A DNA stretch of 33,929 bases from Bacteroidota bacterium. Lineage in GTDB: Bacteria > Bacteroidota > Ignavibacteria > Palsa-1295. Of this stretch, positions 15,241 through 23,868 are shown one piece after another. Each line of letters starts with the position of its first letter. Position 1 is the stretch's first letter. The position numbers and the translations under genes are program-made. The notes under the pieces were generated by a model that saw nothing but the letters and a program-made list of their open reading frames with translations, ran no database searches and was not told where the DNA came from. The stretch lies in the NCBI GenBank assembly GCA_025363505.1, contig JANYDV010000012.1, positions 1-33,929 of the forward strand, in the 5' to 3' direction.

Positions 15241-17232
15241 CTAAAATCGCGCATCACATTGGAAGCCAACAAGCATTTTGTGAGTAAGGTCAGTCCCGAT
15301 GGGATAGGCGTAGACGGATTGAGCCAATGAAGCAGCTACAGAAATTCCGCCTGTGATATTATACAGAATTACAACTGAATAATGTGCTCCACTACCAAAA
15401 AATTGGAATAACGAAGAGTTGCCGGGAAGGTCAACGTCGCTTTGATAGAACCTTGATATAAACGAATCGGTATGATAGAATGTAGCACTGAGCTTGACTT
15501 TCAGATTAACGCTAGGGGTATAGCAGGTGGCAAGTCGCAACAACCTTCCATACTCCGTTGCTGAACTGTTTGTTTCGATAAGGTATTGTCCTTCGAGTGT
15601 GACATTAAAATATTGAGAGAAATATTTTCTCACTTTCAGGGGGAATTCATATCTTGAACTCGAAAGAGAATCACTATTCAATTGTAATTTTTTTGTATAG
15701 CGAAAATCGCCGGACAGTAGAATGTTGTCGAGAGCGTATGACAGCCCAAGAGTCACTCTTGTTGTTGATATTATTTGGGATAACTCATTCGGATACATCG
15801 AATTCTGAGCATTTGCAAAATATCCATAAATAGCAAGATCATTTGTAGGACCAAATAAAATACCACCGTAGAATCCGCGTTCATTTTGTGCATCATTGGT
15901 ATAAAGACCAAGCGTATTTCCAAAGGGAGAATAAAATTGGGCAGGAAGACTATGATAATTAACAGTGATTCGTAACGAAGGAAACGGCTCGAACAGCGAA
16001 GTGATTGCGAATGCACCAGTATTATGCCAATCAGAAAATGTTCTTGCATATTCAGCATTAATACTTAGAGGCTCGATCGTGGTACTCAAAGACAGTGAAG
16101 CCATTGAATGTTCTTTGCCTCGGAAATGAAAAGAGTTTGAATCTGTTGTATTAATAGGGAGATCAAATCTTGTTTTGAATGCTGTAAGCATTACAGTGAG
16201 AGCCTGTTCTGCCGAATCTGTTGCCGTAAAAGAAATGTTTCCTCCGAAAATGGTCTGTCGTGAAGTATTTTGCCTGCTGATTTCTAATGATGTACGATGA
16301 AGTCCTGTTTGTGGAGCATAAGTGATCGTGCCGGAATCAACTTGAGCGTCGAACTTTCTATCAGAAAAAAAACAAGCGATACGAACACCGTTGTCTTGTA
16401 CTTCTACCGCAGCTCCGCGAAAATATTTAGACGAACTTGTTGAGTTGTAGGCTCTAAATCCATCTGCAGGTAACATGGGATTGATAAGTGTTTGCTTGGA
16501 AGGATACTGCGCCAGTCCATGACTAAAGAGCAATCCATTGCCATAACTCAATGAGTAATCACCGAGACAAAGCTTATTTACTACTATATCTTTTGTGATG
16601 GGGATTGCGGTGCGAGTCGAGAGAGAACCTACGAGATGATCAAAGTACAGCGGTTCGCCGGCAGATTTGGACTGCACTAATGAAAAAGAAATATCTGAAG
16701 TATTCGTATTGATCGAAGATGATGTTTTGATTGGCGAGCCTTTATAAGAATGATTCAAATATTCCGGATCATTGAGAGCATTAGGATCAAAAAAAACACG
16801 AGTTCGAAATGCAATTCTATTCCGTGTTGATCTCGGCAAATATGATAAGTACGGCTTATTTGTTTGAAAAATAGTACGACGCATTAGCGAGTGTAATGAA
16901 AGATTATTAAGGTGATTGGCAGTCTTCTGTGCTTTCAGAATTCGCTGTTGGTCGAGCGGACTAAGGGTCGGGATTTCGAGCAGTTCATTTCTATTAATAA
17001 GATTTAACGAAATTGGAAATTGAAGTAACTGGTCAAGATAGTCAAGTAGCAGCTGGGTCTGCTCTAATAAAATATTTTCTTGTGCAGAATTTAAGGGTGC
17101 ATCAAAAAAAACATTTCGTGTTTCTTCTTCGGTTACTATATCAGCATTAATGAGTGTATCACTTTGTTGGGCACGAATAATTGAAGGCAATACTGCGCCA
17201 CAGAAAAGTAAGATCAGTAATGATCTTACCAT
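15241..17232 (-). CDS. Helix-hairpin-helix domain plus outer-membrane beta-barrel protein
   Basis: A 663-residue exported protein. A signal peptide ends at about residue 21 (IIRAQQSD). Residues 75-101 (SLNLINRNELLEIPTLSPLDQQRIL) match a ComEA-like helix-hairpin-helix, a fold that usually binds DNA without sequence specificity. From about residue 130 to the end the pattern is a beta-barrel with alternating strands, including LCLGDYSLSYGNGLLFSHG and a terminal aromatic FQCDARF, the usual outer-membrane insertion signal. Proteins of this layout occur in Bacteroidota and Chlorobi-type genomes without known function. It overlaps the upstream PorV/PorQ-like gene by 7 nt, which implies translational coupling and a shared task. 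Confidence 0.78.
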   Translation of the reverse strand: MVRSLLILLFCGAVLPSIIRAQQSDTLINADIVTEEETRNVFFDAPLNSAQENILLEQTQLLLDYLDQLLQFPISLNLINRNELLEIPTLSPLDQQRILKAQKTANHLNNLSLHSLMRRTIFQTNKPYLSYLPRSTRNRIAFRTRVFFDPNALNDPEYLNHSYKGSPIKTSSSINTNTSDISFSLVQSKSAGEPLYFDHLVGSLSTRTAIPITKDIVVNKLCLGDYSLSYGNGLLFSHGLAQYPSKQTLINPMLPADGFRAYNSTSSSKYFRGAAVEVQDNGVRIACFFSDRKFDAQVDSGTITYAPQTGLHRTSLEISRQNTSRQTIFGGNISFTATDSAEQALTVMLTAFKTRFDLPINTTDSNSFHFRGKEHSMASLSLSTTIEPLSINAEYARTFSDWHNTGAFAITSLFEPFPSLRITVNYHSLPAQFYSPFGNTLGLYTNDAQNERGFYGGILFGPTNDLAIYGYFANAQNSMYPNELSQIISTTRVTLGLSYALDNILLSGDFRYTKKLQLNSDSLSSSRYEFPLKVRKYFSQYFNVTLEGQYLIETNSSATEYGRLLRLATCYTPSVNLKVKLSATFYHTDSFISRFYQSDVDLPGNSSLFQFFGSGAHYSVVILYNITGGISVAASLAQSVYAYPIGTDLTHKMLVGFQCDARF

Positions 17233-18083
17233 CGAGCGTTCAGTCCAAAGGTAAATGTATTTCCAAATATACTTCCGAAACGGGTGCTGACGTCAATACC
17301 GATCACATCGTATCTCAATCCAATTCCGGCGGTGAAATCTCCGGTATCAGTCGATGTTCCTGCTCGGAGGGTGAGATATGTCACCGGGGAGTAGGAGGCA
17401 CCCAAATGTATGGTAAGTCCGTTCGGCTCTTGTTCTTCAAGCGCAGTATAAATATTGATCGGCACATCATTGGGATGAAATGAGGCTCCGAGCATAAATA
17501 TTTGTGGACGTTGTTCACGTTTTTCGTTAGTGATAGTATATCCACTCCCGAGTAAATTTATGGCAGTCGCACCGATCGAAAATTCAGTATTAAGATCAAA
17601 AGTGAGACCCAGATCCAAAAGATAAAATTTTAATGGTTGATAAGCGGATGAGAAAGTAAATAATTCGTATCGAAATCTTGTGCCGATTGAGGCGCTACGA
17701 TTTCCGGAAAGTTGAAAAGTTTTATTGATACCCATATATGCCTCAGCATCGGCATAAGAATCGGAAAATCGGAGTTGTGCAAAACCGAGCGAAAATGAAA
17801 GACCCAAATTGTTTGAATAGTATATCCCTTCAGCCGCTGCTGTGTAGGCTTCGGCTAAGCCTTGCTCGTTGGGACTAACGGCAAGCGAAATAAGAAACGG
17901 ATGTGTCGAATCTGCTGAATTTTGTGAGGGGTTAATATTGAGTGTATGGTTCGTTGCGCCGGATTGTATCGCGCCGCTGAGTGATCGAGATTCTGCTGAT
18001 TCTAAATGTAATATTTGTGCTCGTATTGAAGTCGAAGACAGCGCAACAATAAGCAAGAGGGGGATGAGACGGGGAAAAAGCAT
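17226..18083 (-). CDS. PorV/PorQ-like outer-membrane beta-barrel protein
   Basis: A 285-residue protein with a signal peptide (LFPRLIPLLLIVALSSTSIRAQ). The mature part begins with conserved-looking LHLESAESRSLSGAIQSGA and NINPSQNS, as in the FadL-like PorV/PorQ family, where N-P follows early in the barrel. Later strands (LGLSFSLGFAQLRF, IGATAINLLGSGY, TAGIGLRYDVIGIDVS) fit a 14-stranded barrel ending in NARW. PorV and PorQ work with the T9SS translocon as shuttle or attachment factors; whether this paralog does so is not shown. It is the first gene of a two-gene unit with the HHH barrel. Confidence 0.75.
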   Translation of the reverse strand: MLFPRLIPLLLIVALSSTSIRAQILHLESAESRSLSGAIQSGATNHTLNINPSQNSADSTHPFLISLAVSPNEQGLAEAYTAAAEGIYYSNNLGLSFSLGFAQLRFSDSYADAEAYMGINKTFQLSGNRSASIGTRFRYELFTFSSAYQPLKFYLLDLGLTFDLNTEFSIGATAINLLGSGYTITNEKREQRPQIFMLGASFHPNDVPINIYTALEEQEPNGLTIHLGASYSPVTYLTLRAGTSTDTGDFTAGIGLRYDVIGIDVSTRFGSIFGNTFTFGLNARW

Positions 18084-18114
18084 TCGATTACTCTATTGAG
18101 TAATGAAACAATGT

Positions 18115-18152
18115 AAAAAAAGGGCTTCCGAGTTTTTCGGAAGCCCTTTTTT
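18115..18152. terminator. Strong bidirectional rho-independent terminator
   Basis: GGGCTTCCGA (18122-18131), a 5-nt loop and TCGGAAGCCC (18137-18146) form a perfect 10-bp stem flanked by seven As and six Ts. On the minus strand it lies 7 nt past the stop of the DUF1573-cytochrome gene, so it ends that transcript and separates it from the PorV-like gene, whose start is at 18083. Confidence 0.93.
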
Positions 18153-18159
18153 GAGAAAG

Positions 18160-19002
18160 TTAATTAGTCGGGGGATGGGGTACGGATGCACCGGACTTCA
18201 TCATACGCTCGCGAACCAAGTTCTTTTTGAAGGCGCTCAAATAGTCAACGAGTGAAGCAATTTCCTCATCGCCCAGTGGTCCTTTGTTGCGTTTATGGAA
18301 TTGTGGCATATTCGTATTTGCAAGTCCGTCAGCAATGATTTTCTTCCATTGTTCAGGAGTATGATTCATCATATCATCACTGACGATGTCCGGACCCGGC
18401 TTATTATCGGCTTTGAGACCGTGACAAATTGCGCAATCTGCTTCATAGAGTTTTGCACCAAGTTCGCCTTTGCCTTTATCGACGTGGCAACTTCCGCAAT
18501 TTCCTTGGAAGACACCATCAAGGTGCATCATATCTTTATGAGCAAGTTTCGAAAGATAGATCACTCCGTGAATGCGGAGTGTTTTTTGTGGTTCGACCAC
18601 AGAGTTTGAAACAACATTGATCGTTTTAGTAAACCCACCTTCGGCTTTATTATGAGGGTCAAAGGTCACTTTAAGAGTTGATACTTTGCCTGGTGCAATT
18701 TTTTTCGTTCCGATCACGGCAGCCGTACAGCCGCATGACGGATTCGCACTCATAATTTCGAGTGTATCGGTACCGGTATTACTGAGCATAAAAGTGACTT
18801 CGGCTGAACCTTGTTGCTCAACTTTGCCAAAATCGTGATCAAGTTCATTTACGGTCAACTTTGGTCCTTTATTGGTATCAAGCGGAGTAAAAAGACCACC
18901 AAATGCTCGGGTAGGTTGGAAGCTTCCGGTTGCCAGAACCAAAGCCAGCAAAGCGGCGCATCCAAATGCGACGGACATAAGATATTTACGATTCTGTTTC
19001 AT
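18160..19002 (-). CDS. DUF1573-cytochrome c fusion protein
   Basis: A 280-residue exported protein with an N-terminal hydrophobic signal or anchor at about residues 8-26. Residues about 48-148 are a DUF1573 (ASH-like) domain with FGKVEQQGSAEVTFMLSNTG and the SCGCT motif at 89-93. Residues 165-260 hold a cytochrome c domain with CAICH (190-194), an axial-ligand-like NMPQF with Met232, and YLSAF near the end. A second CGSCH (169-173) lies just ahead, so one or two haems are possible. Such proteins carry electrons in the periplasm, but the partner is unknown. It is flanked by a strong terminator on the 3' side and is probably monocistronic. Confidence 0.88.
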   Translation of the reverse strand: MKQNRKYLMSVAFGCAALLALVLATGSFQPTRAFGGLFTPLDTNKGPKLTVNELDHDFGKVEQQGSAEVTFMLSNTGTDTLEIMSANPSCGCTAAVIGTKKIAPGKVSTLKVTFDPHNKAEGGFTKTINVVSNSVVEPQKTLRIHGVIYLSKLAHKDMMHLDGVFQGNCGSCHVDKGKGELGAKLYEADCAICHGLKADNKPGPDIVSDDMMNHTPEQWKKIIADGLANTNMPQFHKRNKGPLGDEEIASLVDYLSAFKKNLVRERMMKSGASVPHPPTN

Positions 19003-19074
19003 AATCTATTAAAGCGTTAAAAGTGATTCTGGGGTACAATATAAGTAAATTAATAACAGGGAAAAAAGGTTCGC

Positions 19075-19725
19075 CTACGCGCTAGTTGCCGTTGGATGGG
19101 GCATGAAATCGCTACCATAAAAAGGCTCTAAATTCGCCACAGAAATGGTGGGAATACCATCTTTACAGCAAGAAATGAGTACTTTCATATTCAACTCTAC
19201 GGGGTGCAGTATGATGTTGTTTCTCAGAAAAACATCAATCAATTCCTTCGAGCCCACGAGGTGCTTCGCTTGAGAAGCTATAATCTCATCAATAGTATTG
19301 TAAGTAACCTTTTCGGCAGTAGAGAACGTCGAGTAATAAACCGAGCTTTTTTCATATCCTAAGAGTGCTATACCACCAACGCTTAGATTCGGTTGCTCAA
19401 TAATAATAGCTTGTTTGATCACTGAGTGTGCAATCATCGGCACTAGAGCTGCCCCTGAACCAAAAGCAAGACCTTTTGCAAATGAGACGCCGATGCGCAG
19501 ACCGGTAAATGACCCAGGTCCGTTAATGAAACCAACTCGTGTTAAGTTGTTGGTATTAATAGAATGCGTTTCAAGTAATCGTGCAGTTTCAAAGGCGAGC
19601 ATTCTGTCGTGTATGCCTCGCTCGTTTATCGGAGTAATATAGTGATATTCCCCAATGATGACCCCATCAGTATTGGCAAGAGCAATATGGAGATCTTTTG
19701 TAGAAGTATCAAAGACGAGAATCAT
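19075..19725 (-). CDS. tsaB: tRNA threonylcarbamoyladenosine biosynthesis protein TsaB
   Basis: A 216-residue protein of the ASKHA fold needed for N6-threonylcarbamoyladenosine at position 37 of ANN-decoding tRNAs, acting with TsaD and TsaE. Hallmarks: the N-terminal ILVFDTSTKDLHIAL and GFINGPGSFTGLRIGVSFAKGLAF, the most conserved part of the family. Length is normal. Its start overlaps the tsaE stop by 4 nt (ATGA), so it is coupled. tsaD and tsaC are not in the window. Confidence 0.95.
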   Translation of the reverse strand: MILVFDTSTKDLHIALANTDGVIIGEYHYITPINERGIHDRMLAFETARLLETHSINTNNLTRVGFINGPGSFTGLRIGVSFAKGLAFGSGAALVPMIAHSVIKQAIIIEQPNLSVGGIALLGYEKSSVYYSTFSTAEKVTYNTIDEIIASQAKHLVGSKELIDVFLRNNIILHPVELNMKVLISCCKDGIPTISVANLEPFYGSDFMPHPTATSA

Positions 19726-20177
19726 GCTGTTGGTACTAAAGAAATAGTGATGCTTCGATCACTGATCGAAAGTGTTTTGAGTAGTACTTCCATTCGTCCG
19801 ACCGGCAAATATTGTTCAATACGTTCGGGCCATTCAATAATACAAATACCATTTTTGGGATAGAGATACTCTTCAACACCTAGTTCGAGAAGTTCTTTTG
19901 GTGTATCGAAACGATAGCAATCTAAGTGGTAGAGCGTGAAAGCTGTCCCATCAGGTAACGATGCAGGGTATTCGTTTGCCAAAGCGAAAGTTGGAGAGGA
20001 AATTTCATCCTCCTGAATTCCAAATGCAAGTGCGATACCTTTGGCGAATTGTGTTTTGCCGGACCCAAGCTCACCACGCAAGACAACAAGATTACCCATC
20101 AGAAGGTCGTTCTGAGCAAATTGTTTGCCTGCGGCAATAGTCTCTTGTGCCGAGTGTGATATAACAAATTTTTCCAA
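19722..20177 (-). CDS. tsaE: tRNA threonylcarbamoyladenosine biosynthesis ATPase TsaE
   Basis: A 151-residue P-loop ATPase. Walker A is GELGSGKT at residues 35-42, followed by SSPTFALANEY, LYHLDCYRF and the Walker B-like ICIIEWPERIEQYLP, all standard for TsaE. It regulates the TsaB-TsaD complex in t6A synthesis. It lies 4 nt downstream of the hydrolase stop and overlaps tsaB by 4 nt, so it belongs to the porX operon. Linkage of tsaE to porX is common in Bacteroidota genomes, to my knowledge. Confidence 0.96.
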   Translation of the reverse strand: MEKFVISHSAQETIAAGKQFAQNDLLMGNLVVLRGELGSGKTQFAKGIALAFGIQEDEISSPTFALANEYPASLPDGTAFTLYHLDCYRFDTPKELLELGVEEYLYPKNGICIIEWPERIEQYLPVGRMEVLLKTLSISDRSITISLVPTA

Positions 20178-20181
20178 AATG

Positions 20182-21507
20182 TTAATGATGGTTTACCCAG
20201 CCGGCAATTACATTAATCACATTCTCCGATACATTCGATGCCGTTTGGTAGTCAGTAAATGTGCCTTGTCCCGGCATAAACAAATGGTACAAACCGGGGA
20301 AGAGCATAAAAGAAACATTGTTGTTTTTGACGAGCGCCTCTTTCCAGATTTCGAAATCTTTCGGTCCGACTTGAAAATCTTTGTCACCTTGGAGAATAAG
20401 AACAGGGATTGAAAGTGATAGTGTTGTTTTGATCTGGTCCTCGTGCAAAAGGTATTCCCAATAGGTAGCAGGCAAGCCCAATAGTTGTGATGCTGAAGTA
20501 GTATCGCTGTAACGATGCTTTCTGATGCGCTCAACTTGTTCTGTGGCTAATTTGATTTGTACTAGTGCCTTCTCATGTGACATTTGTTGGGGCAAGAGAA
20601 ATTCCATTTGATCGAGCACTACGTCCTCGAATCTGCGAGCCGGAGCTGCCATCATAATAATGCCGGCAAGATGATTATCTGTTGTGGCAATTTTCGGAGC
20701 AAATTGTCCGCCGAGGCTATGACCCAGAATAATAATATTTGCAGTATCGACTTCATTGAACGTTCTTGCCAACCGAATAGCACTTAGTGCATCATCGATA
20801 AGCTCTTCTTTTGGGGTCATCTTGTTCACGTCGGGCATACTCCTGATACCATAGACGAATGTTCGCTTGTCATATCGTAACGATGCGATACCATGAGCGG
20901 CTAACCCTAATGCGATATCGAGGAATGGTTTGTTTGCCTGGATCGACTCGTCGCGATCTTCAGGTCCGCTACCGTGTACAAACACTACTATCGGCGGGTG
21001 CTGCACATTTTTTGGGAGCATCAGAGTTGCCGGAAGGTTGAATGTGTCGGTGGTAACAACAACCTCACGTTGGATCAAGTTTTGCGACTGTGCATAACTG
21101 GGGAGTTTATAGTGTGCCTTGGTTCGTGGGGGCATCAGAAAAAAACCAATAATTTTTTTCTCGGGATTAAAAACAACCTTCATATCATAGGTTGCCTTTT
21201 CGAAAACACAGCCGAGAAAAACCGATGGATATTGTTTGTTGCTTTCAAATAATTCACTGTCTTGTATAACGAGTTTGCCATAATTTTTAAGTAACGGCTC
21301 CCAACTCATTTTCAACGTCGAGTCATTCAGTGCTCGCAAGAGTGTGCTGTCAAAAAGCAGTGTGCATTCATGGTATTTCTTTGCATCCAAAAGCTTGAAA
21401 AATTTCTTTGCTAAAGAAATATATTCTTGTTCTTGCGCAAACGAAACCGTCGCAGAGCAACAGAGCAAGAACGCCACAATGACGGAGCGGGTATAGTTAG
21501 TGGTCAT
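20182..21507 (-). CDS. Secreted alpha/beta hydrolase with N-terminal DUF3887-like domain
   Basis: A 441-residue exported protein. Signal peptide ends near VSFAQEQ (about residue 24). Residues about 28-130 resemble the DUF3887 domain (ISLAKKFFKLLDAKKYHECTLLF, then VFNPEKKIIGFFL). Residues 150-441 are an alpha/beta hydrolase: VFVHGSGPEDRDE oxyanion region, nucleophile Ser264 in GHSLGG, an acid in LILQGDKDFQV and His in FPGLYHLF. The substrate is probably an ester or peptide, but is not identifiable. It sits between porX (4-nt overlap) and tsaE (4-nt gap), so it is co-expressed with both, which is unusual given its periplasmic location. Confidence 0.9.
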   Translation of the reverse strand: MTTNYTRSVIVAFLLCCSATVSFAQEQEYISLAKKFFKLLDAKKYHECTLLFDSTLLRALNDSTLKMSWEPLLKNYGKLVIQDSELFESNKQYPSVFLGCVFEKATYDMKVVFNPEKKIIGFFLMPPRTKAHYKLPSYAQSQNLIQREVVVTTDTFNLPATLMLPKNVQHPPIVVFVHGSGPEDRDESIQANKPFLDIALGLAAHGIASLRYDKRTFVYGIRSMPDVNKMTPKEELIDDALSAIRLARTFNEVDTANIIILGHSLGGQFAPKIATTDNHLAGIIMMAAPARRFEDVVLDQMEFLLPQQMSHEKALVQIKLATEQVERIRKHRYSDTTSASQLLGLPATYWEYLLHEDQIKTTLSLSIPVLILQGDKDFQVGPKDFEIWKEALVKNNNVSFMLFPGLYHLFMPGQGTFTDYQTASNVSENVINVIAGWVNHH

Positions 21508-23084
21508 TTAGATTCGAGTGTAATAACCGGCAGGATCAGCTCTTCCATCGAAATGCCGCCATGCTGGAATGTATCTTTGTAATGATTGAGATATTTGTGG
21601 TAATCGGTCGGATACACAAAGTAGTAATCTTCTTTTGCAATGATGTAATTAGTAGTTACTGCTCGCGACGGAAGCTTGTACTCTTCAGGTTTTTTGATAA
21701 ACATTGCCTGTTTATCTTCGGCTTTCACGTTTCGTCCGTATTTGTATCGTAAACTTGTGGATGTCTCACGATCACCCATTACCTTGGCGCCACGCAAACT
21801 TCGAATCGAGCCATGATCAGTCGTGACGACAACGGTGACATTTGGTTGTTGCGCCAGTGTTTTAAACATCTCATACAAACTTGAATGCAAGAACCAGGAG
21901 CGAGTCAGCGAACGATAGGCACGCTCATCAGGTGCAATCTCTTTTAAGATCGGCGAGTCACTTCTGGTATGGGCTAGCATATCAACGAAATTGACGACGA
22001 TAGCCGTGAGCTGATTACGTGCATAGGTCGAAATATTTTGTGCAATACCGGCTCCAAAGTCACGGTCAACAATCTTGATATATTTCAGGTCTTGAGAAAG
22101 TTTTACACGACGGCGTTCGAGTAAGAGCTTGAGCATTTCGGCTTCGTCTTTGTTTTGCGAGTGCTCGTCGTCGCCACTGGTCCAGGTATCAGGAAACATT
22201 TTGCCAAAGTCGCTCGGAAATTGCCCACTAAAAATTGAATTACGTGCATAGGGTGTTGCAGATGGAACAATACCAAAATGAAAATCGCGTTTGATCTTAA
22301 AGAGCGGAGCGATCTCCCGTTCCATAATAAGCCATTGATCGTAGCGCATACAATCAATCACCAAGAACACCACTTTACGTTTGTTATCGCGGAGTATGGG
22401 CAACAACCATTGATCGGCTATATCGGGTGAAAGAGCAGGACGTTCATTTGCGTTTTCAGGTGTAAAGATTGTATTGACCCAAGATTTATAATTCCGCTCG
22501 TAAAATTTACTGAACTCAGAGTTCATTTCTCTTTTTTGATCGATGATCGTTTGTGTCAGACCAAGATCGGGATGAATGTCAAGCTCCATTTCCCAACTGA
22601 CTAATTTTGAGTAAAGCTCGATCCAATCATTAGCATTGGTCGCCATCATTAATTCACGACCCATCTTTGCAAACTCTTGGGTATAATCTCTTGAGACAGC
22701 TTCGCTGACAATTTGCTTTCCTTCAAGAAATTTCTTTACCGCAAGCAATACTTGAGTCGGATTAACAGGCTTTGTAAGATAGTCAGAAATTTTCTTTCCG
22801 ATCGCTTGCTCCATCAAATCTTCCTCTTCGGACTTGGTAACCATCACCACCGGAGTTCTCGGAGTGATGGCTTTCAACTCAATGAGCGTTTCTAAGCCAC
22901 CCATTCCAGGCATCATTTCGTCGAGAAAGATGAGGTCGGCAGGGGATTGGGTGTTCAATGCAACGGCATCAGCGCCGTTGGTAGCTGTGCGTACTTCATA
23001 GCCGCGTTGTTCGAGTAGCAAGATGTGCGGCTTGAGCAGCTCAATCTCGTCATCGACCCAGAGGATTGTTCCTTTTGTATTCAT
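21504..23084 (-). CDS. porX: PorX: type IX secretion response regulator with PglZ/alkaline-phosphatase-like effector domain
   Basis: A 526-residue protein. Residues 1-120 form a receiver: acidic Asp11-Asp12, phosphoacceptor Asp55 in LIFLDEMMPGMGG, Lys105. A helical linker covers 125-230. Residues about 235-526 form the PglZ/alkaline-phosphatase-like domain with FLVIDCMRYDQW (Asp244), candidate nucleophile Thr277 in VPSATPYARNS, NFVDMLAH, TTDHGS (Asp423, His424) and FQHGG (His508). All expected metal ligands appear present, so the domain should be active. In T9SS bacteria PorX with kinase PorY and sigma factor SigP controls secretion genes, and the effector domain cleaves oligonucleotide substrates. 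No PorY or SigP gene lies in the window. First gene of the operon with hydrolase, tsaE and tsaB. Confidence 0.96.
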   Translation of the reverse strand: MNTKGTILWVDDEIELLKPHILLLEQRGYEVRTATNGADAVALNTQSPADLIFLDEMMPGMGGLETLIELKAITPRTPVVMVTKSEEEDLMEQAIGKKISDYLTKPVNPTQVLLAVKKFLEGKQIVSEAVSRDYTQEFAKMGRELMMATNANDWIELYSKLVSWEMELDIHPDLGLTQTIIDQKREMNSEFSKFYERNYKSWVNTIFTPENANERPALSPDIADQWLLPILRDNKRKVVFLVIDCMRYDQWLIMEREIAPLFKIKRDFHFGIVPSATPYARNSIFSGQFPSDFGKMFPDTWTSGDDEHSQNKDEAEMLKLLLERRRVKLSQDLKYIKIVDRDFGAGIAQNISTYARNQLTAIVVNFVDMLAHTRSDSPILKEIAPDERAYRSLTRSWFLHSSLYEMFKTLAQQPNVTVVVTTDHGSIRSLRGAKVMGDRETSTSLRYKYGRNVKAEDKQAMFIKKPEEYKLPSRAVTTNYIIAKEDYYFVYPTDYHKYLNHYKDTFQHGGISMEELILPVITLESK

Positions 23085-23102
23085 ATTGTTGTGATTATCT
23101 TC

Positions 23103-23134
23103 AACAGACGATCTGCCCGGAGAATTCGTCTGTT
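23103..23134. promoter_or_regulatory. 9-bp inverted repeat upstream of porX
   Basis: AACAGACGA (23103-23111) and TCGTCTGTT (23126-23134) form a perfect inverted repeat with a 14-nt spacer, starting 18 bases upstream of the porX start codon. It could be a leader hairpin or an operator for a dimeric regulator. No U-run follows, so it is not a terminator. Confidence 0.45.
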
Positions 23135-23251
23135 CTGTCTTATCATATTATGAGCTATTTGTTTCATTAAAGCTGATTTCTTTAGAAGAAGGATTTGCAA
23201 AATGCCGAAGTATGAATGTTGTAATTTTGAGATACTTCATTCAGTAGAAAT

Positions 23252-23866
23252 ATGGCAACCAAGGATCCACGAATTGATTCATACATCGCAAAAGCGGCTC
23301 CCTTTGCTCAGCCGATCTTGAACCATATCCGTAAGTTAGTTCATTCAACTTGCCCCGAAGTCGAAGAAACCATAAAATGGGGCTTTCCTCATTTTGATTA
23401 TAAAGGTGAAATGATGTGTTCGATGGCATCATTTAAAGCTCATGCCGTTTTTGGTTTTTGGAAAGCGTCGTTGATGAACGATCCTGCATTGATGGACAAT
23501 GCAAAGAATGAATCATCGATGGGGCACTCAGGAAAACTTACCTCGTTAAAAGACTTGCCAACAGATAAAAAAATGATTGGCTACATAAAAGAAGCAATCA
23601 AGCTTACTGACAACGGTATTAAACTGCCTCCGAAAAAGAAAGTTGTAAAGAAAGATTTGGTTATTCCTGATTTCTTCGAAATAGCATTAAAGAAAAATAA
23701 AAAAGCAAATGCGATATTTCAAGATTTCGCGTATTCGCACAAGAAAGAATATCTGGAATGGATTACCGAGGCAAAAACCGAAGTTACCCGAGAAAAACGA
23801 ATTGCACAAGCATTAGAAATGATGTCAGAAGGCAAATCGCGAAATTGGAAATACCAGAAGAAATAA
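23252..23866 (+). CDS. YdeI/OmpD-associated family protein (DUF1801 plus OmdA-like tail)
   Basis: A 204-residue cytoplasmic protein. The N-terminal half is DUF1801-like: YIAKAAPFAQPILNHIRKLVHSTCPEVEETIKWGF, with FDYKGEMMCSMASFKAHAVFGFW. The C-terminal half is the YdeI/OmdA helical region: FEIALKKNKKANAIFQDFAYSHKKEYLEWI and a final EKRIAQALEMMSEGKSRNWKY. Relatives are named after an OmpD-linked locus, but the function is unknown. The gene diverges from porX across 167 bp, and another small inverted repeat (23207-23213 and 23232-23238) lies ahead of its start. Its stop is only 2 nt from that of the convergent DinB-like gene. Confidence 0.9.
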   Translation: MATKDPRIDSYIAKAAPFAQPILNHIRKLVHSTCPEVEETIKWGFPHFDYKGEMMCSMASFKAHAVFGFWKASLMNDPALMDNAKNESSMGHSGKLTSLKDLPTDKKMIGYIKEAIKLTDNGIKLPPKKKVVKKDLVIPDFFEIALKKNKKANAIFQDFAYSHKKEYLEWITEAKTEVTREKRIAQALEMMSEGKSRNWKYQKK

Positions 23867-23868
23867 TT

